Shown here piece after piece: positions 36,760 to 43,651 of a stretch of DNA of 64,000 bases. This DNA is from CAWCHZ01 sp963795555 (GTDB lineage: Bacteria; Actinomycetota; Thermoleophilia; Solirubrobacterales; Solirubrobacteraceae), in assembly GCA_963795555.1 (NCBI GenBank), contig CAWCHZ010000002.1:310001-374000 (forward strand). The letters are read 5' to 3'. The notes beneath the pieces were generated by a model. That model was not told where the DNA came from and made no database searches. It worked only from the letters and a program-made list of their open reading frames with translations. The position numbers and the translations under genes are program-made. The first letter of the stretch is position 1, and each line of letters opens with the position of its first letter.

Positions 36760-38382
36760 ATGAAGCCCAAGACGACATCCGAACGCACCGAGATCGCTTC
36801 CGAGCGCGACGTCAGCTTCACGACGCTCAGCGGCGAGCCGATCAAGGCGCTCTATACCGAGGTGGACCTGCCCGACTCCGAGCAGATCGGGCTGCCGGGC
36901 GAATATCCATTCACGCGGGGCGTCTATCCGAGCATGTACCGCGGGCGGCTGTGGACGATGCGCCAGTTCGCCGGCTTTGGGACCGCCGAGGAGACCAACG
37001 CGCGCTTTCGCTACCTGCTCGACCACGGCCAGACGGGCCTGTCGACGGCGTTCGACATGCCCTCGCTGATGGGCCACGACTCCGACCACCCGCTCAGCCT
37101 TGGGGAGGTGGGGCGCGAGGGTGTCGCCGTCGACAGCGTCGCCGATATGGAGCTGCTGTTCGCCGGCATCCCGCTCGACGAGGTCACCGTCTCGATGACG
37201 ATCAACGCGCCCGCGGCGATCATGCTCGCCTTCTACGTAGTGGCGGCCGAGCGCCAGGGTGTGTCGCCCGAGCGCCTCGGCGGCACGATCCAGACCGACA
37301 TCCTCAAGGAGTACATCGCCCAGAAGGAGTGGTGCTTCCCGATCGACCCGGCGATGCGCCTGGTCATCGACATGGTCGAGTGGTGCTCGGAGCACATGCC
37401 ACGCTGGCATCCGATCTCGATCTCGGGCTACCACATCCGCGAGGCGGGCTCGACGGCCGCCCAGGAGCTCGCCTTCACGCTCAAGGATGGCCTGACCTAC
37501 GTCGAGCACGCGATCGCGCGGGGCGTCGACGTCGACGACTTCGCGCCGCGGCTGAGCTTCTTCTTCAACGCCCAGATCGATTTTTTTGAGGAAATAGCCA
37601 AATATCGCGCGGCGCGACGGATCTGGGCGCGCGAGCTGCGCGAGACCCACGGCGCCAAGGACCCACGCTCCTGGCTGATGCGCTTCCACACCCAGACCGC
37701 GGGCGTCTCGCTGACCGCCCAGCAACCGCTCAACAACATCGTCCGCACGGCGATCGAGGCACTTGCCGGTGTCCTCGGCGGCACCCAATCGCTGCACACC
37801 AACAGCTACGACGAGGCGCTCGCGCTGCCCACCGAGGAGGCCGTGCGCGTCGCGCTGCGCACTCAGCAGATCATCGCCCACGAGACCGGCGTCACGAACA
37901 CGATCGACCCGCTTGGGGGCAGCTACTTCGTCGAGGCGCTGACCGATCGCATGGAGGAGCTCGCCTACGGCTACTTCGCCAAGATCGACGAGCTCGGGGG
38001 GATGGTGGAGGCCGTCAAGCGCGGCTATCCGCAGCACGAGATCGCCAACGCCAGCTTCGAGCTCCAGCAGGAGATCGACTCCGGCCGGCGGATCGTGGTC
38101 GGGGTCAACGCGTTCACGGAGGGCGATGACCACGAGACCGAGATCCTGCGCATCGATCCGGCCTCCGAGCGCAAGCAGGTCGAGCGGCTGCGGGCCGTTC
38201 GCGGCGCGCGCGACAGCGCGCTCGTCGAGCGCTCGCTGGCCGGCCTGCGTGCCGCGGCGGCGGACGGTCGCAACCTGATGCCGCTGCTGCTCGACGCGGC
38301 GCGCGCCCACGTCACCGAGGGCGAGATCGTCAACGCGCTGCAGGGCGTCTTCGGGTCCTATCGCGAGACGCCGGCGTTCTGA
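36760..38382 (+). CDS. isobutyryl-CoA mutase-type large subunit (methylmalonyl-CoA mutase family)
   Basis: Substrate-binding TIM-barrel subunit of an adenosylcobalamin-dependent acyl-CoA mutase, 540 residues, without a B12-binding domain, so a separate small subunit is needed. Three residues decide the substrate: Phe70 (in RQFAGFG), Gln188 (in EYIAQKEWCFP) and His225 (in SGYHIREAG). Their spacing of 118 and 37 matches Tyr89/Arg207/His244 of methylmalonyl-CoA mutase, but Phe and Gln are the isobutyryl-CoA mutase residues (Phe80/Gln198 of IcmA). This suits the branched-chain genes around it. No icmB or chaperone is in the window. Divergent from the acyl-CoA dehydrogenase. Confidence 0.88.
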   Translation: MKPKTTSERTEIASERDVSFTTLSGEPIKALYTEVDLPDSEQIGLPGEYPFTRGVYPSMYRGRLWTMRQFAGFGTAEETNARFRYLLDHGQTGLSTAFDMPSLMGHDSDHPLSLGEVGREGVAVDSVADMELLFAGIPLDEVTVSMTINAPAAIMLAFYVVAAERQGVSPERLGGTIQTDILKEYIAQKEWCFPIDPAMRLVIDMVEWCSEHMPRWHPISISGYHIREAGSTAAQELAFTLKDGLTYVEHAIARGVDVDDFAPRLSFFFNAQIDFFEEIAKYRAARRIWARELRETHGAKDPRSWLMRFHTQTAGVSLTAQQPLNNIVRTAIEALAGVLGGTQSLHTNSYDEALALPTEEAVRVALRTQQIIAHETGVTNTIDPLGGSYFVEALTDRMEELAYGYFAKIDELGGMVEAVKRGYPQHEIANASFELQQEIDSGRRIVVGVNAFTEGDDHETEILRIDPASERKQVERLRAVRGARDSALVERSLAGLRAAAADGRNLMPLLLDAARAHVTEGEIVNALQGVFGSYRETPAF

Positions 38383-38430
38383 GGGCCTGGGGGCTGGCTT
38401 GCCGCGGTGACCGTGTCAGGCTGGCTGCGC

Positions 38431-38436
38431 TACGCT
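38431..38436 (+). promoter_or_regulatory. -10 box TACGCT before the short leader ORF
   Basis: TACGCT ends six bases before the ATG at 38443; TGACCG lies 17 bases upstream at 38408-38413 as a possible -35. Confidence 0.45.
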
Positions 38437-38442
38437 GCCGTC

Positions 38443-38514
38443 ATGGCATCCCCCGCGCTCATCGCTGAAGTCGGCGTCGCGCGGGTCGCTGCCATCATCG
38501 CCATTGCCACCTAG
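38443..38514 (+). CDS. putative ilv-type leader peptide (23 residues)
   Basis: ATG to TAG, 23 codons, with the run VARVAAIIAIAT at the end: five isoleucines, three valines and seven alanines in the whole peptide. Branched-amino-acid-rich leaders of this size control ilv operons by attenuation in other bacteria. A hairpin follows 33 bases after the stop, and an ACT-domain gene begins 89 bases after it. No conventional terminator T-run is visible, so translational attenuation is as likely as transcriptional. Inference from composition and position. Confidence 0.45.
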   Translation: MASPALIAEVGVARVAAIIAIAT

Positions 38515-38546
38515 GCTTGGCCGCCGCACGGCGCGCCAGGCCACGT

Positions 38547-38564
38547 CAGGTCTCCGCAGACCTG
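38547..38564 (+). promoter_or_regulatory. hairpin between leader ORF and ACT gene
   Basis: CAGGTCT, loop CCGC, AGACCTG: a perfect seven-base-pair stem. Just upstream, TGGCC (38518-38522) and GGCCA (38539-38543) can pair around a smaller stem, giving two structures in the same leader. Confidence 0.45.
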
Positions 38565-38603
38565 CGCGGTGGCGCGATCGGCGGCGGAGGCTGGAGGGTC
38601 GAG

Positions 38604-38918
38604 ATGTCAGCTGTCCGTCGTTATTCGCTGAGATGCGCAGACTCCCCGGATGTGCTGCTGCGCGTGCTCAGCCTCTGCCAACGCCGACGTTGTGAGGTTG
38701 TCGCGCTCGACTACGTGCGCTGCGATGCCCACCGGCCCGGACGGCTGCTGTTGACCGTGCGCGCCGGCGAGCGCCATGGCTCGCGGCTGGCGCAGTGGTT
38801 GGCGGGCCTTGTGTTCGTCGAGGCGGTCTGGTCGATCGATGAGGGCGGCGCCGCCGGCGGAGCCGCCGAGCCCCGGCGGGCTGACACAGCCGTCGCTCCG
38901 CGCGGGACGTTGGCCTGA
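38604..38918 (+). CDS. free-standing ACT-domain protein, IlvM-like
   Basis: A 104-residue protein whose core reads YSLRCADSPDVLLRVLSLCQ, then RRCEVVALDYVRCD and RLLLTVRAGERHGSRLAQWL, the beta-alpha-beta-beta-alpha-beta plan of an ACT domain and closest in style to the small subunit of acetolactate synthase II (IlvM). A second ACT regulator in addition to ilvN could bind valine/isoleucine and modulate IlvB or a catabolic enzyme. GGAGGG sits eight bases before the ATG. A 19-base duplication spans its stop. Confidence 0.6.
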   Translation: MSAVRRYSLRCADSPDVLLRVLSLCQRRRCEVVALDYVRCDAHRPGRLLLTVRAGERHGSRLAQWLAGLVFVEAVWSIDEGGAAGGAAEPRRADTAVAPRGTLA

Positions 38919-38948
38919 GCGGCACCACGGGGACGTTGGCCTGAGCCG
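38904..38948 (+). repeat. 19-bp duplication spanning the ACT-gene stop
   Basis: GGGACGTTGGCCTGAGC at 38904 and again at 38930, each containing TGA; the first is the stop codon of the ACT gene. Confidence 0.75.
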
Positions 38949-38962
38949 CGCCGAGCGACGCC

Positions 38963-38968
38963 TACACT
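38963..38968 (+). promoter_or_regulatory. -10 box TACACT before a short upstream ORF
   Basis: TACACT ends six bases before the ATG at 38975. Confidence 0.45.
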
Positions 38969-38974
38969 GACTCC

Positions 38975-39040
38975 ATGCCTGAGCCCGGCGGAATCGAGGG
39001 GCGTGGCGTGATCGCCCGACGGCGGGGGAGGGGTGCGTGA
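38975..39040 (+). CDS. 21-residue upstream ORF coupled to the membrane-protein gene
   Basis: ATG at 38975 opens a frame (MPEPGGIEGRG, then arginine-rich) that ends in TGA overlapping the GTG of the next gene (GTGA). It may serve only to deliver ribosomes to that GTG on a leaderless message. Confidence 0.35.
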   Translation: MPEPGGIEGRGVIARRRGRGA

Positions 39041-39837
39041 GCGGCCCTGAGCTGGGCCTGGTTGTCTCCGTCTTCCTCGCCTGCGCGGTCGAGGCCGTCG
39101 AGGCATTGACGATCGTGCTGGCGGTCGGCACGACGCGCAACTGGTCCTCGACGATGAGCGGGGTCGGCGTCGCGACGGCGGCGCTGGCGGCAATCGTCGC
39201 GGCGCTGGGGCCGGCGTTGACGGCGTTGCCGATCGGCGTGCTGCGGGTTGTGGTCGGTGGCCTGCTGCTGATCTTCGGCCTGCAGTGGCTGCGCAAGGCG
39301 ATCCTGCGCGTCGCCGGGCTGAAGGCCCTGCACGACGAGCTCGAGGCCTACGAGCAGGAGGCGGCGGCCGCGCGGGTGGCGCGCCGCGGCGGGTCGAGCT
39401 TCGATGGCTATGCCTTCACGATCGCCTTCAAGGGCGTGCTGCTGGAGGGGCTCGAGGTCGTCTTCATCGCCCTGACCTTCGGCGCCAACCAACACCGCGT
39501 CGGCCTGGCCGGCCTTGCCGCGGCGGCCGCCGTGGTCGCGGTTGTGGCGGCTGGGCTGGCGATCCGCGCGCCGCTCGCGCGCGTGCCCGAGAACACGATG
39601 AAGCTCGCGGTTGGCGTCATGCTGACCTCGTTCGGGATCTTCTGGGGTGCCGAGGGGGCAGGCGCCCATTGGCCGGGCAATGACGCCGCGCTGCTGGTGA
39701 TCGTGCCAACGGTGCTGGGTGTCGCGCTGGGGATGGCGCCGCTGCTGCGGCGAGCCACCGCGGCGGGCACCGAGCAGCCGGCCGCCCAGGCCCAGGCGAG
39801 CGCTTCCCCCGCGCTCCAGACGAAGGTCCGGGCATGA
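39037..39837 (+). CDS. polytopic membrane protein, COG4280-like, with paired ExxE motifs
   Basis: A 266-residue inner-membrane protein with about seven hydrophobic segments in two halves. Each half begins with a similar motif, AVEAVEALTIVLAVG near residue 17 and LLEGLEVVFIALTFG near 130, with glutamates placed like the metal-binding ExxE of FTR1-type permeases. A cation transport role is therefore possible but not shown. The intervening cytoplasmic stretch is charged (HDELEAYEQEAAAAR). GTG start overlaps the upstream ORF and the stop overlaps the next gene (ATGA). Confidence 0.65.
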   Translation: MSGPELGLVVSVFLACAVEAVEALTIVLAVGTTRNWSSTMSGVGVATAALAAIVAALGPALTALPIGVLRVVVGGLLLIFGLQWLRKAILRVAGLKALHDELEAYEQEAAAARVARRGGSSFDGYAFTIAFKGVLLEGLEVVFIALTFGANQHRVGLAGLAAAAAVVAVVAAGLAIRAPLARVPENTMKLAVGVMLTSFGIFWGAEGAGAHWPGNDAALLVIVPTVLGVALGMAPLLRRATAAGTEQPAAQAQASASPALQTKVRA

Positions 39838-40031
39838 CGCGCCTGCGCAGCATCGCGCTCGCCGCCTGGGGCTTCGTCGTCGGCGACGACTGGCCAACCG
39901 CCTGCGGGGTCGCCGCGGCGCTCGGCCTCACCGCGCTGCTGGCCCACGCTGGCGTGGCAGCCTGGTGGATCCTGCCCGTGGCCGTCTGCCTGCTGCTCGC
40001 GCTCTCGCTGTGGCGCGTGGCGCGGCGGTAG
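39834..40031 (+). CDS. small two-helix membrane protein
   Basis: A 65-residue protein overlapping the preceding gene by four bases. Two hydrophobic segments (TACGVAAALGLTALLAHAGV and WWILPVAVCLLLALSLW) flank a Trp pair. It is probably an accessory subunit of the COG4280-like protein. No family recognised. Confidence 0.65.
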   Translation: MTRLRSIALAAWGFVVGDDWPTACGVAAALGLTALLAHAGVAAWWILPVAVCLLLALSLWRVARR

Positions 40032-40059
40032 GCGTCGCTTCGCAATAGGTGACAGGAGA

Positions 40060-40110
40060 GCTGAACCCTGGGGCTCGACCGTTGAGCCCCAGGGACGGTT
40101 CGCTTCAGCT
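40060..40110 (+). terminator. large two-tier hairpin between convergent genes
   Basis: The inner stem CCCTGGGGCTC/GAGCCCCAGGG (11 bp, seven-base loop) is enclosed by AGCTGAA/TTCAGCT. It lies between convergent genes ending at 40031 and 40209 and can act in both directions. Confidence 0.65.
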
Positions 40111-40208
40111 GCCGTCCACGCAGATACAAAGTGCGTCTCCGGCCCAGTCCACTTCGCGAATACCTAGTCTGGACTGAGTTCGCATCCTAAACACGGTTAG
40201 GCTTGATT

Positions 40209-40505
40209 TCAAGGAAAGGGCTCGCGCGGACGATCCTCCGGCGTGAACTCGAGCGGTTGCGCACGCAGCTCGTGCTCCAGCGCCATCCCGAAGCTCGTCC
40301 ACGATACGCCGAGACTCCAGAGCAGTCGACACACGACCATGAAGGACGGGCGGGTGCGGCCGAGCTCCAGCTCGCTAATGTGGTTGCGGCTCACAGCGCT
40401 CTTGATTGCCAGCTGCTCCTGCGTGAGCCGCCTTGCTCTACGAGCCCGCCGGACGACGGCGGCCAAGGCCTGGCCGAACGCCTCTTCGTCGAACGGATCA
40501 GCCAT
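40209..40505 (-). CDS. XRE-family helix-turn-helix protein
   Basis: A 98-residue DNA-binding protein. FGQALAAVVRRARRARRLTQ, EQLAIKSAVSRNHISELELG and RTRPSFMVVCRLLWSLGVSW form one Cro/CI-type domain. The start ATG at 40505 is chosen because the domain begins just after it; the longer upstream frame overlaps a decayed paralogue. One of four small HTH genes within 2.3 kb, typical of phage or conjugative elements. Confidence 0.8.
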   Translation of the reverse strand: MADPFDEEAFGQALAAVVRRARRARRLTQEQLAIKSAVSRNHISELELGRTRPSFMVVCRLLWSLGVSWTSFGMALEHELRAQPLEFTPEDRPREPFP

Positions 40506-40686
40506 CTGCGCTGAGCTCGAGCGCACTCGGAAGCCGGTGCACGACCGCGAAGGAAAGGCGGATTCGGCCGCGCTCAAGCGCGCGCCGGAGGACATTCCCA
40601 AGCGCATGGGCGAAGCTCTGATCGTCGAACGGCTCGCGAGGCCCAGATCCTGGGCGGTTGCGCGCCCCTCCCCAGCAGGAGAACAT
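40498..40686 (-). pseudogene. internally deleted XRE paralogue
   Basis: The frame reads EPFDDQSFAHALGNVLRRAL then ERGRIRLSFAVVHRLPSALE. The first half matches the start (DPFDEEAFGQALAAVVRRAR) and the second the end (ELGRTRPSFMVVCRLLWSLG) of the neighbouring HTH protein, with the helix-turn-helix core missing. A 189-base remnant of a tandem duplication. Confidence 0.6.
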
Positions 40687-40693
40687 ATGTTCG
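40680..40693 (+). promoter_or_regulatory. LexA/SOS-type box
   Basis: AGAACATATGTTCG, close to the Gram-positive SOS consensus CGAAC-N4-GTTCG. It covers the start of the deleted XRE paralogue. Confidence 0.45.
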
Positions 40694-40937
40694 TGTTAGC
40701 AGCGCAAGGCCGAGTCCGGCAGCTATGACCTGGAACTTTACAGAGGCCACACGATTAAGGTGTATTTGCGGGACCGAGCGGGGCTAACGCGAACATCGCT
40801 CGAGCTCAACATGCCCAGCGCAGCGGTGACGGCTGGCTCGCTGAGATGGAGTCCGATTGTGCCCGGCTCGCCCAATTTCTCTCAGTCGGCCGTATAAGTC
40901 CTAAGCCAATTGCACAAGCGCCGATCTTGGGCTCACA

Positions 40938-41324
40938 ATGCAGCGAATGAACGTCCGGCCCAACGTGCAAGCCCAATACTTAGACGTCCGCAAGGCGTTC
41001 GGCCAAACCATCGCTGGATTTCGAGCCGAGACAGGGCTCTCGCAGGCCAGGTTTGGCGAGCTGTGCGACCTGAGCAGCAGACAGTACGGTCGCCTCGAAC
41101 GCGGCGAAGCCAACCCGACGCTCAAGACGATGATCGCGATCCAGTTCGCCGTTCGCGATCGTAACGAAGACGTTCGGCTGAGTTGCATGCTGCGACAAAC
41201 CGAGGACCTGGTGGACCGAAAGCGAGCTCGCAGAGACTCGAGCGAAGACGGGAAGAGCTCCAAGCTACGCGACCGCAAGGGCTCCAAGCCCGGCCACCGG
41301 AAGGGCTCCAAGCCCGGCGGCTAG
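40938..41324 (+). CDS. XRE-type helix-turn-helix protein with lysine-rich tail
   Basis: A 128-residue protein. AFGQTIAGFRAETGLSQARF, GELCDLSSRQYGRLERGEAN and PTLKTMIAIQFAV form a Cro/CI-type domain; the C-terminal third is basic, with RKGSKPG repeated (41274-41318), and could bind nucleic acid without specificity. It overlaps the convergent gene by four bases. The preceding 40694-40937 contains no other gene that I can support. Confidence 0.75.
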   Translation: MQRMNVRPNVQAQYLDVRKAFGQTIAGFRAETGLSQARFGELCDLSSRQYGRLERGEANPTLKTMIAIQFAVRDRNEDVRLSCMLRQTEDLVDRKRARRDSSEDGKSSKLRDRKGSKPGHRKGSKPGG

Positions 41325-41995
41325 TACTTGATCTCCCAGGGAGGACGGCGCTTCCACGCGCTGCGGCGACCGACCCGACGCGCGCGGCGCGTACCGAGCT
41401 CATCCGGCCGGAGCGTCCGATCGTCTGGTCCGGAATAGTCGTCGACGTCGGGACGGTCCTCCGCGGGCTCGGGCCATTCGCCCACGCAGTAGACCGCCGA
41501 GCCAAGTCGACGACAGCGGTCCTGCAGCTCATCGGCCAGTCGCAGCCAGAGATCCGATCCAGCGGCCTCGTCGCTTGTCAGGGTTGCCTGCGCCTCGCCA
41601 AGCGCGTGCTGTACGAGCGCTCGAAGGTTCATGAGCTGCCGTTCGGCTCCCTCGACGCTCTCGCGCCAGGCACGGTGCTGCGGAGACTCCGGCAAGCAAA
41701 CCAAGCCGGCCCGGCGTACTTGGGCAATCCGTCGGCGTCCAGCTGTGGTGACCTGCCAGAGCGACGTTTGATGGGCCACGCTCGCTCGTACCAGGCCCGC
41801 GTCCTCGAGCACGCCCAGCCGCGCGCGCAGGCGTCGCGCCGACTGTGGCCATGCAAGCGCCAGGTGGCGAGCAAGATCTGAGAGGTCGACGCCCGCAACA
41901 GGGTGCTGTGGGCTCTGCCGTTCGGCTCGCTCCAGCGCCATCAGCACCTCATCGGTGCTGGGCTGCCGTAGGGACCGCGGGGTGGCCCGAGTCAT
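41321..41995 (-). CDS. winged-helix protein of unknown function
   Basis: A 224-residue protein with an N-terminal winged helix (LSDLARHLALAWPQSARRLR, LGVLEDAGLVRAS, LWQVTTAGRRRIAQ), a central helical part (MNLRALVQHALGEAQATL; RLADELQDRCRRLG) and an acidic then basic tail. It probably has a regulatory role in the accessory region. A near-perfect SOS box lies about 60 bases upstream of its start. I recognise no named family. Confidence 0.65.
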   Translation of the reverse strand: MTRATPRSLRQPSTDEVLMALERAERQSPQHPVAGVDLSDLARHLALAWPQSARRLRARLGVLEDAGLVRASVAHQTSLWQVTTAGRRRIAQVRRAGLVCLPESPQHRAWRESVEGAERQLMNLRALVQHALGEAQATLTSDEAAGSDLWLRLADELQDRCRRLGSAVYCVGEWPEPAEDRPDVDDYSGPDDRTLRPDELGTRRARRVGRRSAWKRRPPWEIKY

Positions 41996-42055
41996 GTCAC
42001 TCCTCCGAGCTCAGCTTGGGTCTAACGCGCCGCTTGCAACGACGGCAAATTTGTG

Positions 42056-42069
42056 CGAACATACGTTCG
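42056..42069 (-). promoter_or_regulatory. LexA/SOS-type box
   Basis: CGAACATACGTTCG fits the CGAAC-N4-GTTCG SOS consensus exactly and lies upstream of the minus-strand winged-helix gene. Confidence 0.6.
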
Positions 42070-42170
42070 TATTGTACGTAGAGCTCAGGACGCTCTTGAC
42101 GAGATGGCTGGCTAAATGGTGACACGATGCAGGTGTAGATCGCTGATCGGATCTCTGCCACGCTGGCGGC

Positions 42171-42458
42171 ATGCCGCGTGACAAGGCCAACGATCAAGCT
42201 TTTCATTCGGCCCTGGGTCGCGCGCTGCGCGATGCCCGCGAGGCGACCGGCCGGACGCAGGAGTCGGTTGGGCTCGCCGTTGGTCTCGGGCGGAGCTACA
42301 TCAGCGATCTCGAGCTGGGCAAGCGACGGCCCTACGCCGTGTCGGTGGACGCGATCGCGCGCGAGCTTGGGGTGCCGTGCGGCGAGCTCTGGGCGGAGGC
42401 CGATCGTCTTCGAAGGATGGGCAGCGACCTTAAACCAGTCAAATGTTCCTTGAGTTGA
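42171..42458 (+). CDS. XRE-family helix-turn-helix protein
   Basis: A 95-residue single-domain DNA-binding protein: FHSALGRALRDAREATGRTQ, ESVGLAVGLGRSYISDLELG, KRRPYAVSVDAIARELGVPC and a short tail. It is divergent from the winged-helix gene across the SOS box and reads toward the conjugation-like genes, so it may be the element's repressor. Confidence 0.85.
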   Translation: MPRDKANDQAFHSALGRALRDAREATGRTQESVGLAVGLGRSYISDLELGKRRPYAVSVDAIARELGVPCGELWAEADRLRRMGSDLKPVKCSLS

Positions 42459-42564
42459 CATCAACTGACGATCGTGGTCAACTGCCGAGATGACGTCGGG
42501 TAGGGGGTCAAAGGGGGCGCGGGTCGCACGACGGCCCGCCAAGCGGGGGAAGGAGCATCGCCAT

Positions 42565-42921
42565 ATGAGTCCGGAGCCCGGCAGTGCGTCGCTGGAGGTC
42601 GTACGCGAGATCGATGCGCGCCTCGAGGAGATCGAGCGCGAGCTGTCGGCCTACGAGGAGCTCGTCAGCGAACGGCAGCGCCTGAGGGCGGCGCGATCGG
42701 CGCTGACCGGTGAGCGCGTCGGTGCCAAGCGGATCACGCAGGATGAGATCGCCGACTACCTCGCCGAGCATCCCGGGTCGCGGTCGGGGGAGATCGCCAG
42801 GGTGATGGGGGTTCCGCTGGCGACGGTCTCCTCGCATCTCTACCGCGGCAAGCGCCGGCGCTTCGAGAGCCGTCACGACGGTTGGTACCTGCGCACCGAG
42901 CAGGCGGGTGAGGGGGAGTGA
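42565..42921 (+). CDS. coiled-coil plus winged-helix protein
   Basis: About 118 residues. A helical N-terminal half (EIDARLEEIERELSAYEELV SERQ-type heptads) precedes a winged helix (ITQDEIADYLAEHPGSRSGE, then IARVMGVPLATVSSHLYRGK and RFESRHDGWYLR). AAGGAG about nine bases before ATG 42565 favours this start over 42490. It overlaps the next gene and probably regulates or assists the conjugation module. Confidence 0.65.
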   Translation: MSPEPGSASLEVVREIDARLEEIERELSAYEELVSERQRLRAARSALTGERVGAKRITQDEIADYLAEHPGSRSGEIARVMGVPLATVSSHLYRGKRRRFESRHDGWYLRTEQAGEGE

Positions 42922-43651
42922 GTCCGCGCCGCCGTTGGGCGGCGCGGAGCTCGCCCTGCTGCGCTGGCTCTCCGAGCAGCAGGCCGCGCGGCTCGATCAG
43001 CTCGCGGGCGCGCTCGACACAAGCCAGCGCACAGCGCAGGGGCTGGCCAAACGCTTAGAAGCAATCGGATTGGTTGAGCGGCGCCGGTTCCTGGCCGATC
43101 AGCCGTCATGGTTGTGGCTGACTGGTGCTGGACAGCGGGCTTGTGGCAGCGGGATACGGGCATGGCAGCCCGCGCTTGGCTCGCTCGCCCACCTGGCGGC
43201 GGTCAACGACGTGCGCCTGCATATCCAGCGCCAGGTCCCCGCGGCGGTCTGGGTGTCAGAGCGGATGCTGGCGCGGGCCCGCCAGAGCGAGGAGCACCTG
43301 CCCGACGGGGTCGTGCTGCTCGAGCGGACGCCGCAGCCGAGCGAGGAGTCGCTGGCGAGCAGCCAGCATGTGGCGACCCGGATCGAGCGCCATGCGATCG
43401 AGGTCGAGCTGACGCAGAAGTCCCAGCGCCGTCTGGAGGCGATCCTCGACGACCTCTCGGACCGCTTCGACGCGGTCGTCTACTTCTGCGCCGTGCCGGT
43501 GCGCGCCTCGCTCGAGCGCTACGGCGTCCAGGAGCAGTGGCCAAAGCTCGTGCTGCGCGATCTGCCCGCCGCGCCAAAGCCATCCCCAGCTCGCACGAAC
43601 CGCGACACCGCGCGCCGCTCGCCGTCGATCTCGGCGGCGAGCCGGCGCTGA
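42908..43651 (+). CDS. replication-relaxation family protein
   Basis: A 247-residue protein resembling the family found with replication and transfer genes on actinobacterial mobile elements. The N-terminus is a winged helix (LALLRWLSEQQAARLDQLAG; TAQGLAKRLEAIGLVERRRF); the core has HLAAVNDVRLHIQRQ, HLPDGVVLLER and a nuclease-like segment IERHAIEVELTQKSQRRLEA with VVYFCAV. GTG start overlaps the preceding gene by 14 bases. The 3' end overlaps the probable start of the ATPase gene. Confidence 0.75.
   Translation: MRGSESAPPLGGAELALLRWLSEQQAARLDQLAGALDTSQRTAQGLAKRLEAIGLVERRRFLADQPSWLWLTGAGQRACGSGIRAWQPALGSLAHLAAVNDVRLHIQRQVPAAVWVSERMLARARQSEEHLPDGVVLLERTPQPSEESLASSQHVATRIERHAIEVELTQKSQRRLEAILDDLSDRFDAVVYFCAVPVRASLERYGVQEQWPKLVLRDLPAAPKPSPARTNRDTARRSPSISAASRR

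Noticed and set aside
36655..38310. Upstream extension of the acyl-CoA dehydrogenase to 944 residues
   Set aside because: The extension is antisense to the mutase gene; the conserved N-terminus begins just after the ATG at 36654, which has its own -10 box.
36760..38382. Assignment of the mutase as methylmalonyl-CoA mutase
   Set aside because: The two specificity positions are Phe70 and Gln188 instead of Tyr and Arg, at exactly corresponding spacing.
40790..40806. Third SOS-like site (CGAACATCGCTCG)
   Set aside because: The right half-site deviates and no gene start is suitably placed.
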